This document shows positions 1 to 11,477 of a DNA stretch of 64,000 nucleotides, one piece after another; position 1 is the stretch's first letter; the number at the start of each line of letters is the position of its first letter. The stretch covers positions 39,272,614 to 39,336,613 of the forward strand of contig CM071568.1 of the NCBI GenBank assembly GCA_036426205.1. Reading direction: 5' to 3'. The notes beneath the pieces were generated by a model. That model ran no database searches, was not told where the DNA came from, and was given only the letters and a program-made list of their open reading frames with translations. The translations under genes were made by a program, and so were the position numbers. This DNA is from Ascaphus truei. Its lineage: Eukaryota; Chordata; Amphibia; Anura; Ascaphidae.

Positions 1-330
1 CGCTCTGCATGTTTGTTATGCATGCGCACGCGCGCAGGGCTCGCGTATGGGCAGATGTGCGGGACGACTCGCGGTGGCCATGTTACAATTAGCTGCACAT
101 GCGCAGAACGGATAGAATGTGTGGCGGCCATTAGGAAGCTTCGCGCATGCGCAAGAGGTGAAGTGCTGTCGGGGGGGTGGGGGGAAGCAATCAGGTGTGT
201 GACAGTTGCGGCCCATAGATACGGTGAGCGGGTCGCCTGAGGCTCCGGTAACTCCCTTTGCAGGGTGCCGCCATTTTGTAGTTGATTGCACATGTGCAGT
301 AGGACCACACGAGAGCAGCTTATAGGGAAA
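1..330. promoter_or_regulatory. CpG-rich segment with NRF1-like and YY1-like motifs
   Basis: The first 300 bases are much richer in CpG than the rest of the window. Motifs resembling the NRF1 site (GCGCATGCGCA) occur at 20-29, 95-106 and 143-153, with a weaker CACATGTGCA form at 288-299. A YY1-like GCCGCCATTTT lies at 267-277. Such clusters are typical of promoters of housekeeping genes or of transposable elements. The window edge hides what lies upstream, so I cannot say which. No credible reading frame starts here; the short frames on both strands look like products of GC-rich composition. Confidence 0.35.
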
Positions 331-1110
331 GGCTCAAGACAGGGACTACAAGTCCCATGAACCTCGGGAATGTCACATGCTGTGGCTTAGCCAATAGGGC
401 GGCTGCATTTGCAGTTAAGGCCTTTTTAGTGCCAGGGAGCTCGCGCTGGCAGTTTTCAATAGGGACAGTTAAGAGAGGCTGTAGTTACATGTTGCTAGGC
501 AACCAGTGAAGCTGTGAGATGATGACAGTTTTAGGCAATTGAGGGAGACAGTTAAGATAAGGACAGTTAAAGGAGATGACAGTTATAACAGTGGAGATAC
601 ACAGTTAGCACAGTTAAAAAGGGACAGTTCCCTTTATCCCTTAAAAAGGGATATTATTATTATTATTATTTATTAGTTCAGGCAGTTAATGGAGAGACAG
701 TTGAGGAGTTAGGAGTGAATTATTGAGCTAGAAGATAGTGAGTCAGTGTGCTAGGAGATAGGAAGCCCAAAGATGTGTGGTGGACTAGAGGCAAATACTG
801 ACCCAGAAGTACTGATCCTGAATGGGAAGGGGCACAGAAGGAACTTGCCCTGAAGAGAGCATTATCCAGGGAACCTGTCTAATGAAGTATTGTGCTCTAT
901 ATGAGAATAATTAATCCTGTGCATGCCTGGAACTGTTGTGCCTGACAATAAAATACATGTGAGTTGCAAAAGATCCTGGCGCCCTATTTCTTGTCCTGTT
1001 CTTCAAACCACCAACTATCCTCCAGTACAGTCAAGGCCTGAACCCATCAGAGGGAACCCCGATATCACAAGTAACTGACTGGTGAGCTAAATCTCTAATC
1101 CCATCAGAAG
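331..1110 (+). other. LTR-like noncoding repeat, no gene seen
   Basis: This stretch has no credible coding frame. The motif ACAGTT recurs many times between about 465 and 700. There is an AATAAA at 947-952 followed 25-30 bases later by TGGCGCCC, which resembles the start of a retroviral primer-binding site. Together these suggest the end of an LTR and the start of an internal region. No second LTR copy was found in the window, and the usual CA end is not clear, so this is a tentative reading. Confidence 0.25.
650..675. repeat. (TTA)n microsatellite
   Basis: A short run of about seven TTA/ATT trinucleotides, seen directly in the sequence, with one imperfect unit near its right end. Confidence 0.85.
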
Positions 1111-2267
1111 TGGGACAGAACCCTGTTCACACATGTACATCCTACCCCTGCTGCCGGGGGGGGGGGATAAGGGTGTTACCGAAGTATAAGTAAATGATAC
1201 CTCCGTGATGCCGAAATGTTATTCTCCTGGCTGAATACATCTTGATACTCATAACGCTAAGACGCGATGGCGTCACTGACCCGCAGAGCGACGCGATGTT
1301 CAGTAGTGCGATGACGTCATTCCAAGATTCGGAAAGGCACAAAAATATGAGTACAAAGAGAAGAGGAAGATGGAGGATCACTTATATATGCCCCATGATG
1401 ACGGGTAGGGGGACTCGGCTACATAATAAAGAATAATAATTCAGATACAGTATATCAACCTGTAGCTGTTGAACAAGCTTGCAATGCCTTATTGTGCAGT
1501 GGCTTGCTGGCCATGTTACTAATGAAGTGTTTAAATAAATGACCAGAGAATATTGCAGACATCTTCATGCAGTGGTTAGCTGGAATGGTAGCAATACATT
1601 CAGGTGAGCAGCTACTACCTCGCAGCTACTACCTCGCAGCTACTACCTCAGTGACTGATTTGTACATACTTATTTGAATATTACCGTCAGACGCTAACAT
1701 GTGGAAAGTTAGAGAGTACATTTTTTTTATTAAGTCATAATAAAAAAGATATCTTTGTAAAATTCTTAAACCTATTTAACTTCCTTTTTATCTAAAATGG
1801 GGAACATTTTTAAATTACAATTTTAAAGCATTAATTAGATCAGCTATTTTTTTTAGAAATTATAAATGCACCATCTAAATACTAATCTTGTCTAAACTCC
1901 TCATTTTTCTACAACTAACAGATATTTTATCACTCCTATTTACCTGCGGTATTTGGGTGTTTTAAAACCAAAGACTACTCATGATTTACCTGCTATAAAA
2001 GCTGTAGCATTACCTACATTTCCCAATGCCAGTTTGTAACCAGGCTTAAAATGTTTGACAAATGAAGTCCGCTGTGTATTTAACCTTAATCAGATTTAGA
2101 GTCGTTCACTTCACACTATTTAATATAAACAGGAATGTTTGTTCTGGCTTTTGATCAACTTTGATCATAACCCAAATATCTAAACAGTCTTTTTTTCTTG
2201 GATCAGCTATGTAGACAAGAGTAAGCCTGGTTATAAAGCCATGCTGACATTTCTAAATGTACTGTAC
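1111..2267. other. Unassigned sequence, AT-rich in its second half
   Basis: I recognise no gene here. A G-run of about nine bases lies near 1,157-1,166. The region 1,240-1,440 contains scattered CpG and short open frames with no family resemblance. From about 1,650 onward the sequence is strongly AT-rich. The only clear structure is the 14-bp minisatellite listed separately. Confidence 0.5.
1608..1650. repeat. 14-bp minisatellite, three units
   Basis: Three perfect tandem copies of GCAGCTACTACCTC lie at 1,608-1,621, 1,622-1,635 and 1,636-1,649. The last unit is followed by an A, giving CTACTACCTCA, the complement of the let-7 microRNA seed region. The flanks do not form a let-7 hairpin. Confidence 0.9.
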
Positions 2268-2276
2268 CACTATATA

Positions 2277-2328
<52 letters not shown>
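2268..2328. repeat. (TA)n microsatellite
   Basis: About 60 bases of almost pure TA, interrupted once by TG near 2,281. Apparent open frames crossing it on both strands are runs of Ile-Tyr and are not real. Confidence 0.95.
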
Positions 2329-2330
<2 letters not shown>

Positions 2331-3240
2331 AAGCAGTGTCCCAGTCATCCCGGCCGCCAGTCTTACTGAAGACAGTGACGTCACCCAAGAGCGCCGGATA
2401 CACGCGAGGTACACGCGGTACCGGAACGCACTATCAGTGACTGAGGCGGCTGTGTGTGTGTGCTTGGCCGAGCACTTCTGTATTGTTTTTAAACTCACCT
2501 CCTTTTGTGAGTATTTTAATTGTGTTTTTGGGCAGGTGCCATTAAAAGTTTTATTGTGCTGCGCAATCCCCTGTCCTTCTTCTTGTTCCCCAAACGGAGA
2601 AAGAGGTACAGGATTTCTAAAGACAGGGGCTGCAGAAACATCCCTTCAACACCCACGGAGGCCAGGGACACCACGAGGGGTTCGTGCTACACCAAGAGGC
2701 TTCCGGGGCCAAGAGGGTTTAAAGAACAGATTCTCTCCCCTGCACGTGATCTAGCCACTTCTAGTAAGTAGGCATTTTAGATAACCTTAACATTTGGAAT
2801 AATCATTGTTTGTCTAAATATACTGCGCAATGTTTGCTCTCTGCTTGATATTTTAAACATGCAGGATCAAGTCCATCATATGAGAAGAACCATCTGTTTG
2901 CCCCATGAACTGTGAACTGAGTTCGTTGCTCACCGGCCACTCCAGGTTGTAACTATAGAACTATCACTTCAATACTCGGCACCATTTGGGACTATATTTT
3001 TTTCACACACTTATGCGCCAGGTTATGTTATCAAATGTCTTATATTTATCTGTTAGTTTAATAGGTTTACAATATCTCAAATGGGAATTAAACAACATAG
3101 GGTTCTGTTGAATACAGTGAGCGGTAGGGTAACCTGCTGTTAATGATGCACACATTTACAGTATATCACCATTGCATTGTCAACTGAGTCTTTCCTTGCA
3201 TCCCACTATACCATACCACCGGTGGCCACAAAATGAGAGA
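2329..3240. other. Unassigned sequence, no convincing gene
   Basis: A frame stays open on the plus strand to 2,754 but begins inside the TA tract and has no recognisable domain. The part from 2,335 to 2,450 is CpG-rich and the part from 2,560 to 2,770 resembles a processed transcript in composition. It may be a fragment of an unrecognised transposon. The rest, 2,770-3,240, is ordinary AT-rich sequence in which I see nothing. Confidence 0.4.
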
Positions 3241-3558
3241 CAGAGGGGTCTATGCACTAAGCAGTGAGCTTTTGCACCCGATTGGAAAATGTTTGTTCGG
3301 CCGTTACAAGGTGAAGCCAAACGCGGGAGTCACTAACAAGTTCAGCGCATTTTGGTCCATCCGAGCAAAAATATGCCCAATCTCCCGAGCTTTTTTCCCC
3401 CCCTGCTATCGCGCTTAAACTTGTAAAGCGCTATAGCTGATAGAAAAAAAAGCCGCCTGTAAGAACTGCCTGGAGACGCTGCGTCTCCATGCACGGCTCT
3501 TACAGGCGACTGGGAAGCATAAATATACATTTTAATATTAGTATACATGTGCAGGTGG

Positions 3559-3781
3559 TCTGCTGAGCTAAACCGTATTGGTTTCAGGCTCGGGCCCCCC
3601 CTACTTCATGAGATACAGGCCCTGTTATGGGGAGCCGGTATCCCCTGTGCTTTTAAAGCTCCCGCGTCACGTAACCGGGGGATTTAAATCCTGCAGGGGG
3701 ATACCGGCACCGCATAACCGCCTGTATCTCATGAAGTAGGGGGTCCCCGAGGATGAAACGAATGCGGTTCAGCTCAGGAGA
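3559..3781. repeat. Foldback pair 1 (inverted repeat, arms about 85 bp)
   Basis: The left arm (3,559-3,645) reads inwards from TGAGCTAAACCG through TACTTCATGAGATACAGGCC to GCCGGTATCCCC. The right arm (3,695-3,781) is its imperfect reverse complement, ending in the mirrored GCGGTTCAGCTCAGGAG. The spacer is about 50 bases. The unit is the same as that of foldback pair 2 just downstream. Confidence 0.85.
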
Positions 3782-3847
3782 ACCCCTGCTCATCTAGACT
3801 AGTATCAAAACACACCTCACAATAAAAAATAATTAATTACCATAGCG

Positions 3848-4197
3848 GATATCCGCTATGGTAATGAAGCTGCTTTAATATCACTTTTATTAATAGAGTG
3901 CAGGAGCAGGGGGTCCCCTGAGCTGAACCGCATTAATTTCAGCCTCAGGGACCCCCTGCTTCCCGAGCTACAGGCCCAGATATGGGGTGCCGGTATCCCA
4001 TTATGTACATGTCGCACATCACGTGACGTGGATGCTTTAATAATGGCGGCGATGCCCCATACCGGGGTCTGTAACTCGGGAAGCAGGGGGTCCCTGAACC
4101 AGAAATCAAAGCGATTTAGCTCAGGAGACCCCCTGCTCCAGCACACTATTAAATTTTTTTTAATTAAAGCAGCTTCATTACCATAGCAGCTAACCGC
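3848..4197. repeat. Foldback pair 2 (inverted repeat, arms about 150 bp)
   Basis: The left arm begins with GGTAATGAAGCTGCTTTAA near 3,859 and runs through AGCAGGGGGTCCCCTGAGCTG and CAGGGACCCCCTGCTTC to GCCGGTATCCC near 4,000. The right arm (about 4,050-4,197) mirrors it. The very left end, 3,844-3,862, is itself a palindrome (CCATAGCGGATATCCGCTATGG). The inner half of each arm is homologous to the unit in foldback pair 1. Confidence 0.85.
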
Positions 4198-4618
4198 TAA
4201 GACAATTGAGGGGTTAAGGCCCAATAGCAGTTTTATTGGTGGCCATTGCCCCCAATAAACCTTGCAATATGTACTAGCCACCCACTCCCAAAAAACCCCA
4301 TACACCCCTAACATACATAAAAAAAATTTAAAGCATAGGAATGTTACTATAGGCAGGCGGTGGACCTCGGGTGGTCCCCACGGCTGTTCGGCGGCCCCAC
4401 TGGGGTCCCCGCTGGTGTCCGGGGATCCCCGCTTGTCAGCGTTACCAATCCTGTGCCCCAAAAATAAATACTTATAAATAAATACACCCACTCCCGCCCT
4501 TCCCATATCCCACCACTAAAAATTACATCTTACTAAATAAAAATAAAATTTAAATTGCCCAAACATTTCAAAGCAAAGAAGCAAAATACATTTAAAATAC
4601 ATAAAAATCAGCATTTGC
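4198..4618. other. Left interior of the outer DNA element, no gene
   Basis: Noncoding sequence between foldback pair 2 and the L1. It is AT-rich with a GC-rich patch at 4,350-4,450. The 9-base AGCATTTGC at 4,610-4,618 is one half of the probable L1 target-site duplication. Confidence 0.5.
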
Positions 4619-4743
4619 GGAGGCGCATGCGCGATGGCAAGAGGCATGGTCGCATGGGTTAAGACCGAAAACACAAGCTGAAGCCTAACATAATCCCCAA
4701 AACTACTGCCATTTACTCCAAATATTGCACACATCGCCCCGTG

Positions 4744-5701
4744 ATGTCCAGGAAAGGTCCCAAGGTGGCAAAAAAGAAAGGGTTGCCGGAGTACTTCGGC
4801 CACGCTAGGATGAGCAGAGCGGGAGCAGAAATGGCGCCTAATTCAAACGCTGGGTCTGAAACGGAGCCTGACTGTGAGGAGGATGAGCGGGACAACCCGG
4901 CGCTGCGACCAGCCAGGCAATGTGACTTTGACAAACTCTACAGATCTAAAGACATTATTCCAGGCGGAGATTATAGATCTTAAGAAAGAGGTGACCGGAC
5001 TGGGGGAGAGGACAAGTACATTAGAGAACAAAATGGACCACTCGATCGGAGCGATTAAAAAGCAAGATCGGAAATACATGGATCTCCAGGACCAGGTGAA
5101 TGAATTACGGGAGCGCCAAGAGGACTCGGAGAATAGGGACAGGCGCAATAATCTCCGGATTAGAGGAGTCCCTGAAGCTGTCCTGGACTGCGACGAGTTC
5201 ATAACAATATGGCTGGTGACTCTGCTCCCTGACACCGCAAAAGACCAACTGGTGATGGATCGGTGTCATAGGGCCCTAAGAGCTAAACCGCTTCAAAACG
5301 AGCAGCCCAGGGATATTGTACTCCGGTTGCACCACTATAAAACAAAGGAAGCTGTTTTACATAAAACAAGACCCTTACCTGTCGTGAATCACGAGGGCAC
5401 GAGAATGTCCATTTTCCAGGACCTGTCCCCTGTAACGCTGGCCTGCCGTAGATCCCTGCTACCGGTCACGAAGGCCCTGAGAGAGAAAGGGGTCAGGTAC
5501 AGGTGGACCTTTCCCTTCGGCCTGCTTGTGGCGAGAGGAGGCAAGGCGTTCACAATAAGGGAAGTGGAAGAGGGGCCAGCCTTCCTCCATAAGCTGGGCC
5601 TGGGTGAAGCCCCTACAGTCTCAGACCCAGCGAGCCCGCTTCCAGAACCCATATGGGAGCAGCGCACGAAATCCCCCAGGGCGCAGAGGGACAAGGAATG
5701 A
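4744..5701 (+). pseudogene. L1 ORF1 protein, frameshifted
   Basis: ORF1 encodes the L1 RNA-binding chaperone that coats the element's RNA. An ATG at 4,744 opens a basic N-terminus (MSRKGPKVAKKKG) that stays in frame to about 4,980. The frame carrying the rest of the protein is open from 4,874 to the stop at 5,701, so one frameshift lies between roughly 4,890 and 4,970. The second frame shows a coiled-coil stretch (leucine, glutamate and arginine rich, about 4,960-5,140). Next comes NNLRIRGVPEAV near 5,143-5,178, the start of the RRM-like domain of L1 ORF1 proteins. The basic C-terminal domain ends near 5,630, followed by a short polar tail. The joined length, a little over 310 residues, is normal for the family. 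Confidence 0.85.
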
Positions 5702-7677
5702 TCCGGAGTCATCCACCATTTAAAGTTACGGCAGTAGTTGAAAGAATTAAGTTAAGTTGTTGAAAAGTTGTCCCCAGGTTCCAGTGCCTTCACGTCACAG
5801 ACAGGCCCCCAGACCCCAAAGGAAGAGACACGTGCTCCACACACCCGAATACTACCGTCTACGGCATCGGGCCAAAAAAGACATCAAATGATAAAGTAAA
5901 AAGGCAATCAATAAACTGTCGGCCTACCTTTTCCACAAAAGCACCCCCCCACACAAGATGGCGAGGGTACCTGTGATGGCGGGAATCCACGGTGAGGCGC
6001 AGGAGCCGGAAGGGAGTGAAGAGCGGGAAGCAGGAGCACGCGCCCATACCTCCTCACTGGTGAGAAGCAACAATCCAAAATGGCGGCTGCCTGGAAGCGC
6101 GTCACCAGTTGGATCCGGAAGGGGCAACGCCATCTTGGAGGTGGCGCGTGGACGGCTCCCGCCGTCGCAGGCGGATGACGTCGATACCCTGGACAGCCAT
6201 AGACGGAAGCCCCGAGAGGTGGCTACGGAGCGCCGGACCAGCAAGGAAAGGACAACACGCCAGACAACGGGAGATTTAAAAGTCAAGCGGCACAGATGCA
6301 GGAGCAGGGAGAAGAGAGGTGCCGCCGCGCATAGCGGATAAGAGTAGAATAGAAGACGAGGTAGCGGTGACAACAAGAGGGTAGAGTAGGTGAGTGAGGG
6401 ATACACAGGGAGCTGAGGAAAGCAGAAAGGGAGAGTCAGGTGAAAGAGTGTCAGCAGCAAGTAATGTTTGAGGGTAGAGAAGGGGCAAGTTGTAAGGGCG
6501 GAGAAAGAGCAAGAGATGGCTATTAGAAGAGGCAGGATAAAAGAGCATGACAGAGAAGGGGAGAGTAAGTGAGTTGAGACTGTGGAGGGGATTAGACACA
6601 GGTCATATAAGCATGGAAGATTAAAGGACGCGAAGGTGTAGAAGGAGGAGAGAGTGGTGACTGGCAGAAATGGGATTGGGGGAAGTGATAGTAGGGTGAG
6701 AGTTGGGTGAAAGCAACGGGTGAGAGGGAGGATGTTACAAGGTATGTGAGAGATGGCAAGTTACTGAGAAGGAGAAGGTAGGAAGTGAGTGAGAGTGACA
6801 AGGGAAGTTAACACGAGAAGGGAGCGAGGGAGTGGTGAAGGGCATCACAAGGAGAGGGGGGTAGGGCCGAGTAGGGATGTGGAGGGGTGAGAGGGAGTTC
6901 TGCATAAGAAAGAGGAGATCAGGGGCCGGTAAAGAAAGAAAGAAAGGGAAGGCATACAGGTCGGTCTGACAGATGCAGAGTAGACGGCAAGGGAAGAAGC
7001 TGAAGCGCAAGCGGCCGGACGCCCCGCTGACGGAGGAAAGGAGAGGGCAACCTGACTAAAACTGCTTGCATACAACCCAAAGACACAGGGGGGAAGGTTC
7101 GGGAAGATAATGCACAGTAGATGGCGGAGGGAGTGGGTAGGGGAGCAGGGAGGGTAAAACATTACTAAGGACAAGGGGAAGAGGGGGGGTCAGAGATGGT
7201 ATTGTACTGGGAGGACTGGGATATGGGGACATCCACTAGTAGATAGTTAGGTTTTGTTAGGATAATCAAGTGACGAGCGAGGCAGGAGTGGTAGGAAGTG
7301 ACCTGCTTCAAAGTCTGCATGGGCCACACGCTAGGGGAGAGGAGGGTGGATCTCCTGGGCCCTAGTGAAGCTCTTTGGGTCAGGAATCTTGGGGGGGGGG
7401 GCGGCACCCTCTCCAAGCCAACCACGGACTGCTGGAGAAGAGTTCGGGAACCCAAAGGCGATGACCTCGACGAGAGGGTTACCTCGTCAAGACGTCGAGA
7501 AATACTTTGTTTCATATTATGTTGTATGTTGTCTTTGTATCCCCAGGTTTCCCTTTTGTGTGCCCCCCCCTTTGTTTCCTCAGGTGAGAGGGAGGTGATC
7601 CGTGACACAAGGAAGAATAGAAGCTCCGGAGGTGGACCTGCCGCACCGGACAGAAACATGTTGACCCACGTTCTTCA
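5702..7677 (+). promoter_or_regulatory. Long L1 inter-ORF spacer with promoter-like part
   Basis: L1 elements usually have a short gap between ORF1 and ORF2; here it is almost 2 kb. From about 5,940 to 6,340 the sequence is CpG-rich and contains three YY1-type motifs: CAAGATGGCG (5,954-5,963), CAAAATGGCGGC (6,076-6,087) and, on the other strand, GCCATCTTGG (6,129-6,138). From about 6,340 to 7,200 the plus strand is nearly pure purine with GAG and AGGGAG runs. A G-run of about ten lies at 7,390-7,400. Frames here on the minus strand are Leu/Ser/Pro-rich shadows of the purine tract. I infer a second, internal 5'-UTR-like promoter upstream of ORF2, or a separate insertion. Confidence 0.55.
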
Positions 7678-10600
7678 ATGCGTAAGGAACTACGGCTAAT
7701 ATCCCACAACGTTAAGGGATTCAACAGTCCAGCAAAGCGTTGAGTCGCCTTCAGGGATTACAAACGTAAGGGGCAGAATTTTTATTTTTGCAAGAAACAC
7801 ACTTTTCTCAGGGCAACTGTCCCAAGTACCTCGATAAAGATTTTAGGGTACACCTCCTGTCCTCCGCAAAGGTTAAAAAACGAGGGGTGGCCATATTAAT
7901 CCATAACCGTATTCCATTTGTACCCGATAGGACTTTTAGTGATAGGGAGGTTAGGTTTCTCATCGTGCGGGGAGCAATACGAGGATTCCCTATCACACTA
8001 GCAACGATCTACGCCCCTAACGAAAAGGCCACAGACTTTTTTGACAAATTCTTCGGAAAACTTAGCAAAGTAGCATAATGCAATATTATCGTAGCAGGAG
8101 ACTTGAATAGGGCATTGAATGAGGACCTAGACAGATGCTCGGCCACTAACGCAACACATAGACAAGACTTACTAACAATTAAAAAGGGACTAAAAGACTG
8201 CCAACTACTCGATATATGGAGAGAACAACACCAGGGAACGAAAGAATACACCTTCTTGTCACACCCACATAACAGCTACAGCAGGATAGATTACTTCCTT
8301 GTGTCCAATAGAATGGTCCCCGGGGTCTCTCGATCCGAGATCCATGATATTTCATGGTCTGACCATGCGTCTATCGAGCTGCGATGCACACTAATACCAC
8401 TAGACAGACCGGGAGCGAATTGGAAATTGAATGAGATCTTGCTGAAAATCCCAGCTCTACAGCTGGAAATAGGGGATAAACTCAAACAATATTTCGAGGA
8501 GAATGAGGGGAGTGTGGCAGCACACTCCACGCTGTGGGAGGCCCATGAGGCTACCCTCAGGGGGATACTAATGAATCTGGCCACCAAAAGGAAAAGGGAA
8601 AGAGAGAATAGGATCCAAGAACTAGAAAAACGGCTAGCGGAGCTCTCTTCCCTACACAAAAAAAATAAGAGTGACCACACACTGAAACAGGTTTTAGACA
8701 CCAAAACTAAACTTAATCTCCTCCTCTCCGCCCAGGCTGAGAAGGAAATGGCCTGGTCTCAACGGAAATTTTATGAAAAAGCTAACAAGCCTGACACACT
8801 ACTTGCCAATAAGCTAAAAAATAAGCTTCCAAATTACCACATTCACGCAATTCGAAACCACAAAGGCGACCTAACCTCCATTCCTGGGAAAATTGTAGAG
8901 GAGTTCAAAAATTATTATGAAAAGCTATATAATGGAGACAAGGTGACCCACAATCCAAAAACAGGAGAGTCGTTAAAGACCTTCCTAAAAGAGGCGAATC
9001 TACCAATTTTGGAGAGAAGTGAGAGGAAGGCACTCCAATCGGACTTCACGATTGAGGAGCTCTCTGGGGTCATTAAAGCACTAAAACCTGCCAAAGCACC
9101 GGGGCCGGATGGCTTCTCAAATTTATACTACAAGAAGTATATTAAAATACTAGCCCTCCACATGTTAAAGCTATTTAACGAAATCCTAGCAGGGGCCTCA
9201 TTCCCAGCACAAATGCTACAAGCCTCAATCTCTGTGATCCATAAACCTGGAAAGGACCCGGCAGACTGTAAGAGCTACCGGCCCATTTCACTGATTAATT
9301 CAGACATTAAAATATACTCCAGACTTATAGCCAACAGGGTGGGTAATGTCCTTCCCAGGTTAATACATTCGGATCAGGTGGGGTTTATCAGAGGAAGGCA
9401 AGCAGCAGATAACACCAGGAGAATTATTGACTTGATCGATCTGGCCCAAAAGAAAAAAATACAATCCATGGTGTTAAGTCTGGACGCTGAGAAAGCCTTC
9501 GACAGGATAGACCTCACCCTACCTAACAGAAACATTGAGAGCGTTTGGCTTTGAGGGACGCCTCCTGCAGGCCATCCTTGCGCTATACAAGGACCCTACA
9601 GCAAGAGTGAGACATCTGGGTTTCCCCTCAGATCAATTCGCTATCAAAAGCAGAACGAGGCAGGGGTGCCCGCTGTCGCCACTGCTGTTTGCATAGAGCC
9701 CTTAGCGGCACACATTAGAAATAGCCCGGACATTTCTGGGATCCCAGTTGGAGACCAGATGCACAAAGCCGCTCTATACACTGATGATGTTATTCTAACA
9801 TTATCCAAACCTCTCACGTCTCTCCCAAACGTATTCAACATCCTGGGTAAATTTAACCAAATCTCGGGGTTTAATATCAATCAGTCTAAATCCGAAGCCC
9901 TCAATATCAACTTACCAAAAGAAGTAGAAAAACTGATTGACCTCAATTTTAACTTTAAATGGCAAACCTCCGCTATCAAATATTTAGGGGTTTATCTCAC
10001 AAGGGACTACAAAACACTATATAAAGCAAACTTTCCCAGGGTAATTAAGACACTGGGGGAGGATCTCAGGACCTGGATGAAGGGGAGTATTTCATGGATT
10101 GGAAGGATACATAGCGTGAAAATGAACCTCCTTCCAAAGATGCTATATCTTTTCCAGAGTCTCCCTATCCCTTTGGTACAGGCTGACATTCTCTCCCTCC
10201 AGTCCCAAATAATGAAATTTATCTGGAATAAGAAAAATCCAAGAATTGCCAGGGGTATTTTAAAGCATCCCACCATAAGAGGAGGTTTAGCGGTGCCTTG
10301 CTTGCAGGCTTACTACAAAGCAGCCCAATTAGGGCAAATTCTCCAATGGCACACGGACCCAAGCTTATGGAGATGGGTAGAGTTGGAGAGGATGTGTTGT
10401 GCACCGATTGAACTCCAAAACTTAATCTGGCTACCCAAAAGAGGGGTACGCAAGATGGAAATGCCACTGCAGACCATGGCCAATTCACTAAGAGTTTGGG
10501 TGGCCACTAAATTTAGCTGTCAGTTGACTACTAAAGAGTCATTGATGACGCCAATTGTGGGCAATCCAGACTTCGCTCCGGGACTGAATAGCAAGAACCT

Positions 10601-11477
10601 CTTAAATTGGACTCAAAAGAGGATAACCCGTCTTAAAGATCTGGAGGGTAGAACAACTATACAAACCTTTGAACAAATTAAATCCACTAAAGCTATCCCA
10701 AACAATGAATTCTTTAGATACCTCCAGATCAGAGATTTTTACAACAAAACGCCAATCAGATCGGCACGAACTAATTTTGAGCAGCTGTGTTCTAGAAGTA
10801 CGGACACAAGGAGACTTACATCTAGAATGTATAGGGAAGTGATCTGCCCAACGACGCCCAACGAAAACAGACTGTGCTACATTAGACATTGGGAAGCGGA
10901 CTTAGGGGAGACATTAGAGGACGAAGAGTGGGACAGAATTATCCAGGCGGCAGCAAAAAGCACAATCTGCACCACATTAAAGGAGAACGCATATAAAGTC
11001 CTTATGCGGTGGTATTACACCCCAACCCGTTTAGCTAAATTTGTGAGAGGCTACTCCCCGCTTTGCCCTAAACAATGTGGGGAGGTGGCAGATCTGCGAC
11101 ACATCCTGTGGTCTTGCGCAAGGGTGGCCCCTATTTGGGAACAGATTAGAGACTGGATACAGTGGATTCTCGGTTTGGAGATCCCCCTGGACCCGTGGGT
11201 GTTCCTGTTGGGCAGGCGGATCCGGGGTTTGTCAAATGCAGCGCACAAATTAATTGCGCATTTTGCAACAGCCACGAGGTGCGAGATCGCAGCATTATGG
11301 AAGCAACAAGAAATCCCAATTATCCCTAGGATCAGAAACAGGATTTGGCATGTCTGCAGGATGGAACAATTAACAAGTTTGGTTAATGACTCCGGCACAA
11401 ACTACCTAAAAGTCTGGGCACCGTGGTTGGCCCAGTTAGACATCCCAGGGGTGGATGCCACCACGATTCTTCATTGA
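7678..11477 (+). pseudogene. L1 ORF2 (endonuclease-reverse transcriptase), broken
   Basis: ORF2 nicks target DNA and reverse-transcribes the element's RNA. An ATG at 7,678 is followed by LRLISHNVKGFNSP, the first endonuclease motif. Further APE motifs are QETH (7,791), ATIYAPN (8,003), AGDLN (8,096), SRIDYF (8,280) and SDH (8,360). The RT follows with KAPGPDGF (9,093), PISLIN (9,280), GFIRGRQ (9,387), LDAEKAFDRID (9,481), GCPLSP (9,666) and YTDD (9,775, in place of the usual F/YADD). The C-terminus has a CCHC-like knuckle, CPKQCGEVADLRHILWSC (11,062-11,115). Breaks: a frameshift between 7,740 and 7,790, a TAA at 8,076-8,078, and a pair of compensating shifts near 9,516 and 9,695. Otherwise the frame is open to the stop at 11,477. 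Confidence 0.92.

Noticed and set aside
1608..1650. A let-7 microRNA gene
   Set aside because: Only the seed complement is present. The flanks neither contain the rest of the mature sequence nor fold into a hairpin.
2257..2754. A 165-codon plus-strand frame
   Set aside because: It starts inside the (TA)n tract and shows no domain; the remaining 140 codons look like chance.
3856..4506. A 216-codon minus-strand frame
   Set aside because: It runs across the foldback, whose two arms are mirror images, and has no protein features.
5924..7174. Series of minus-strand frames of 60-178 codons
   Set aside because: They mirror the purine-rich L1 spacer and are Leu/Ser/Pro-rich artefacts.
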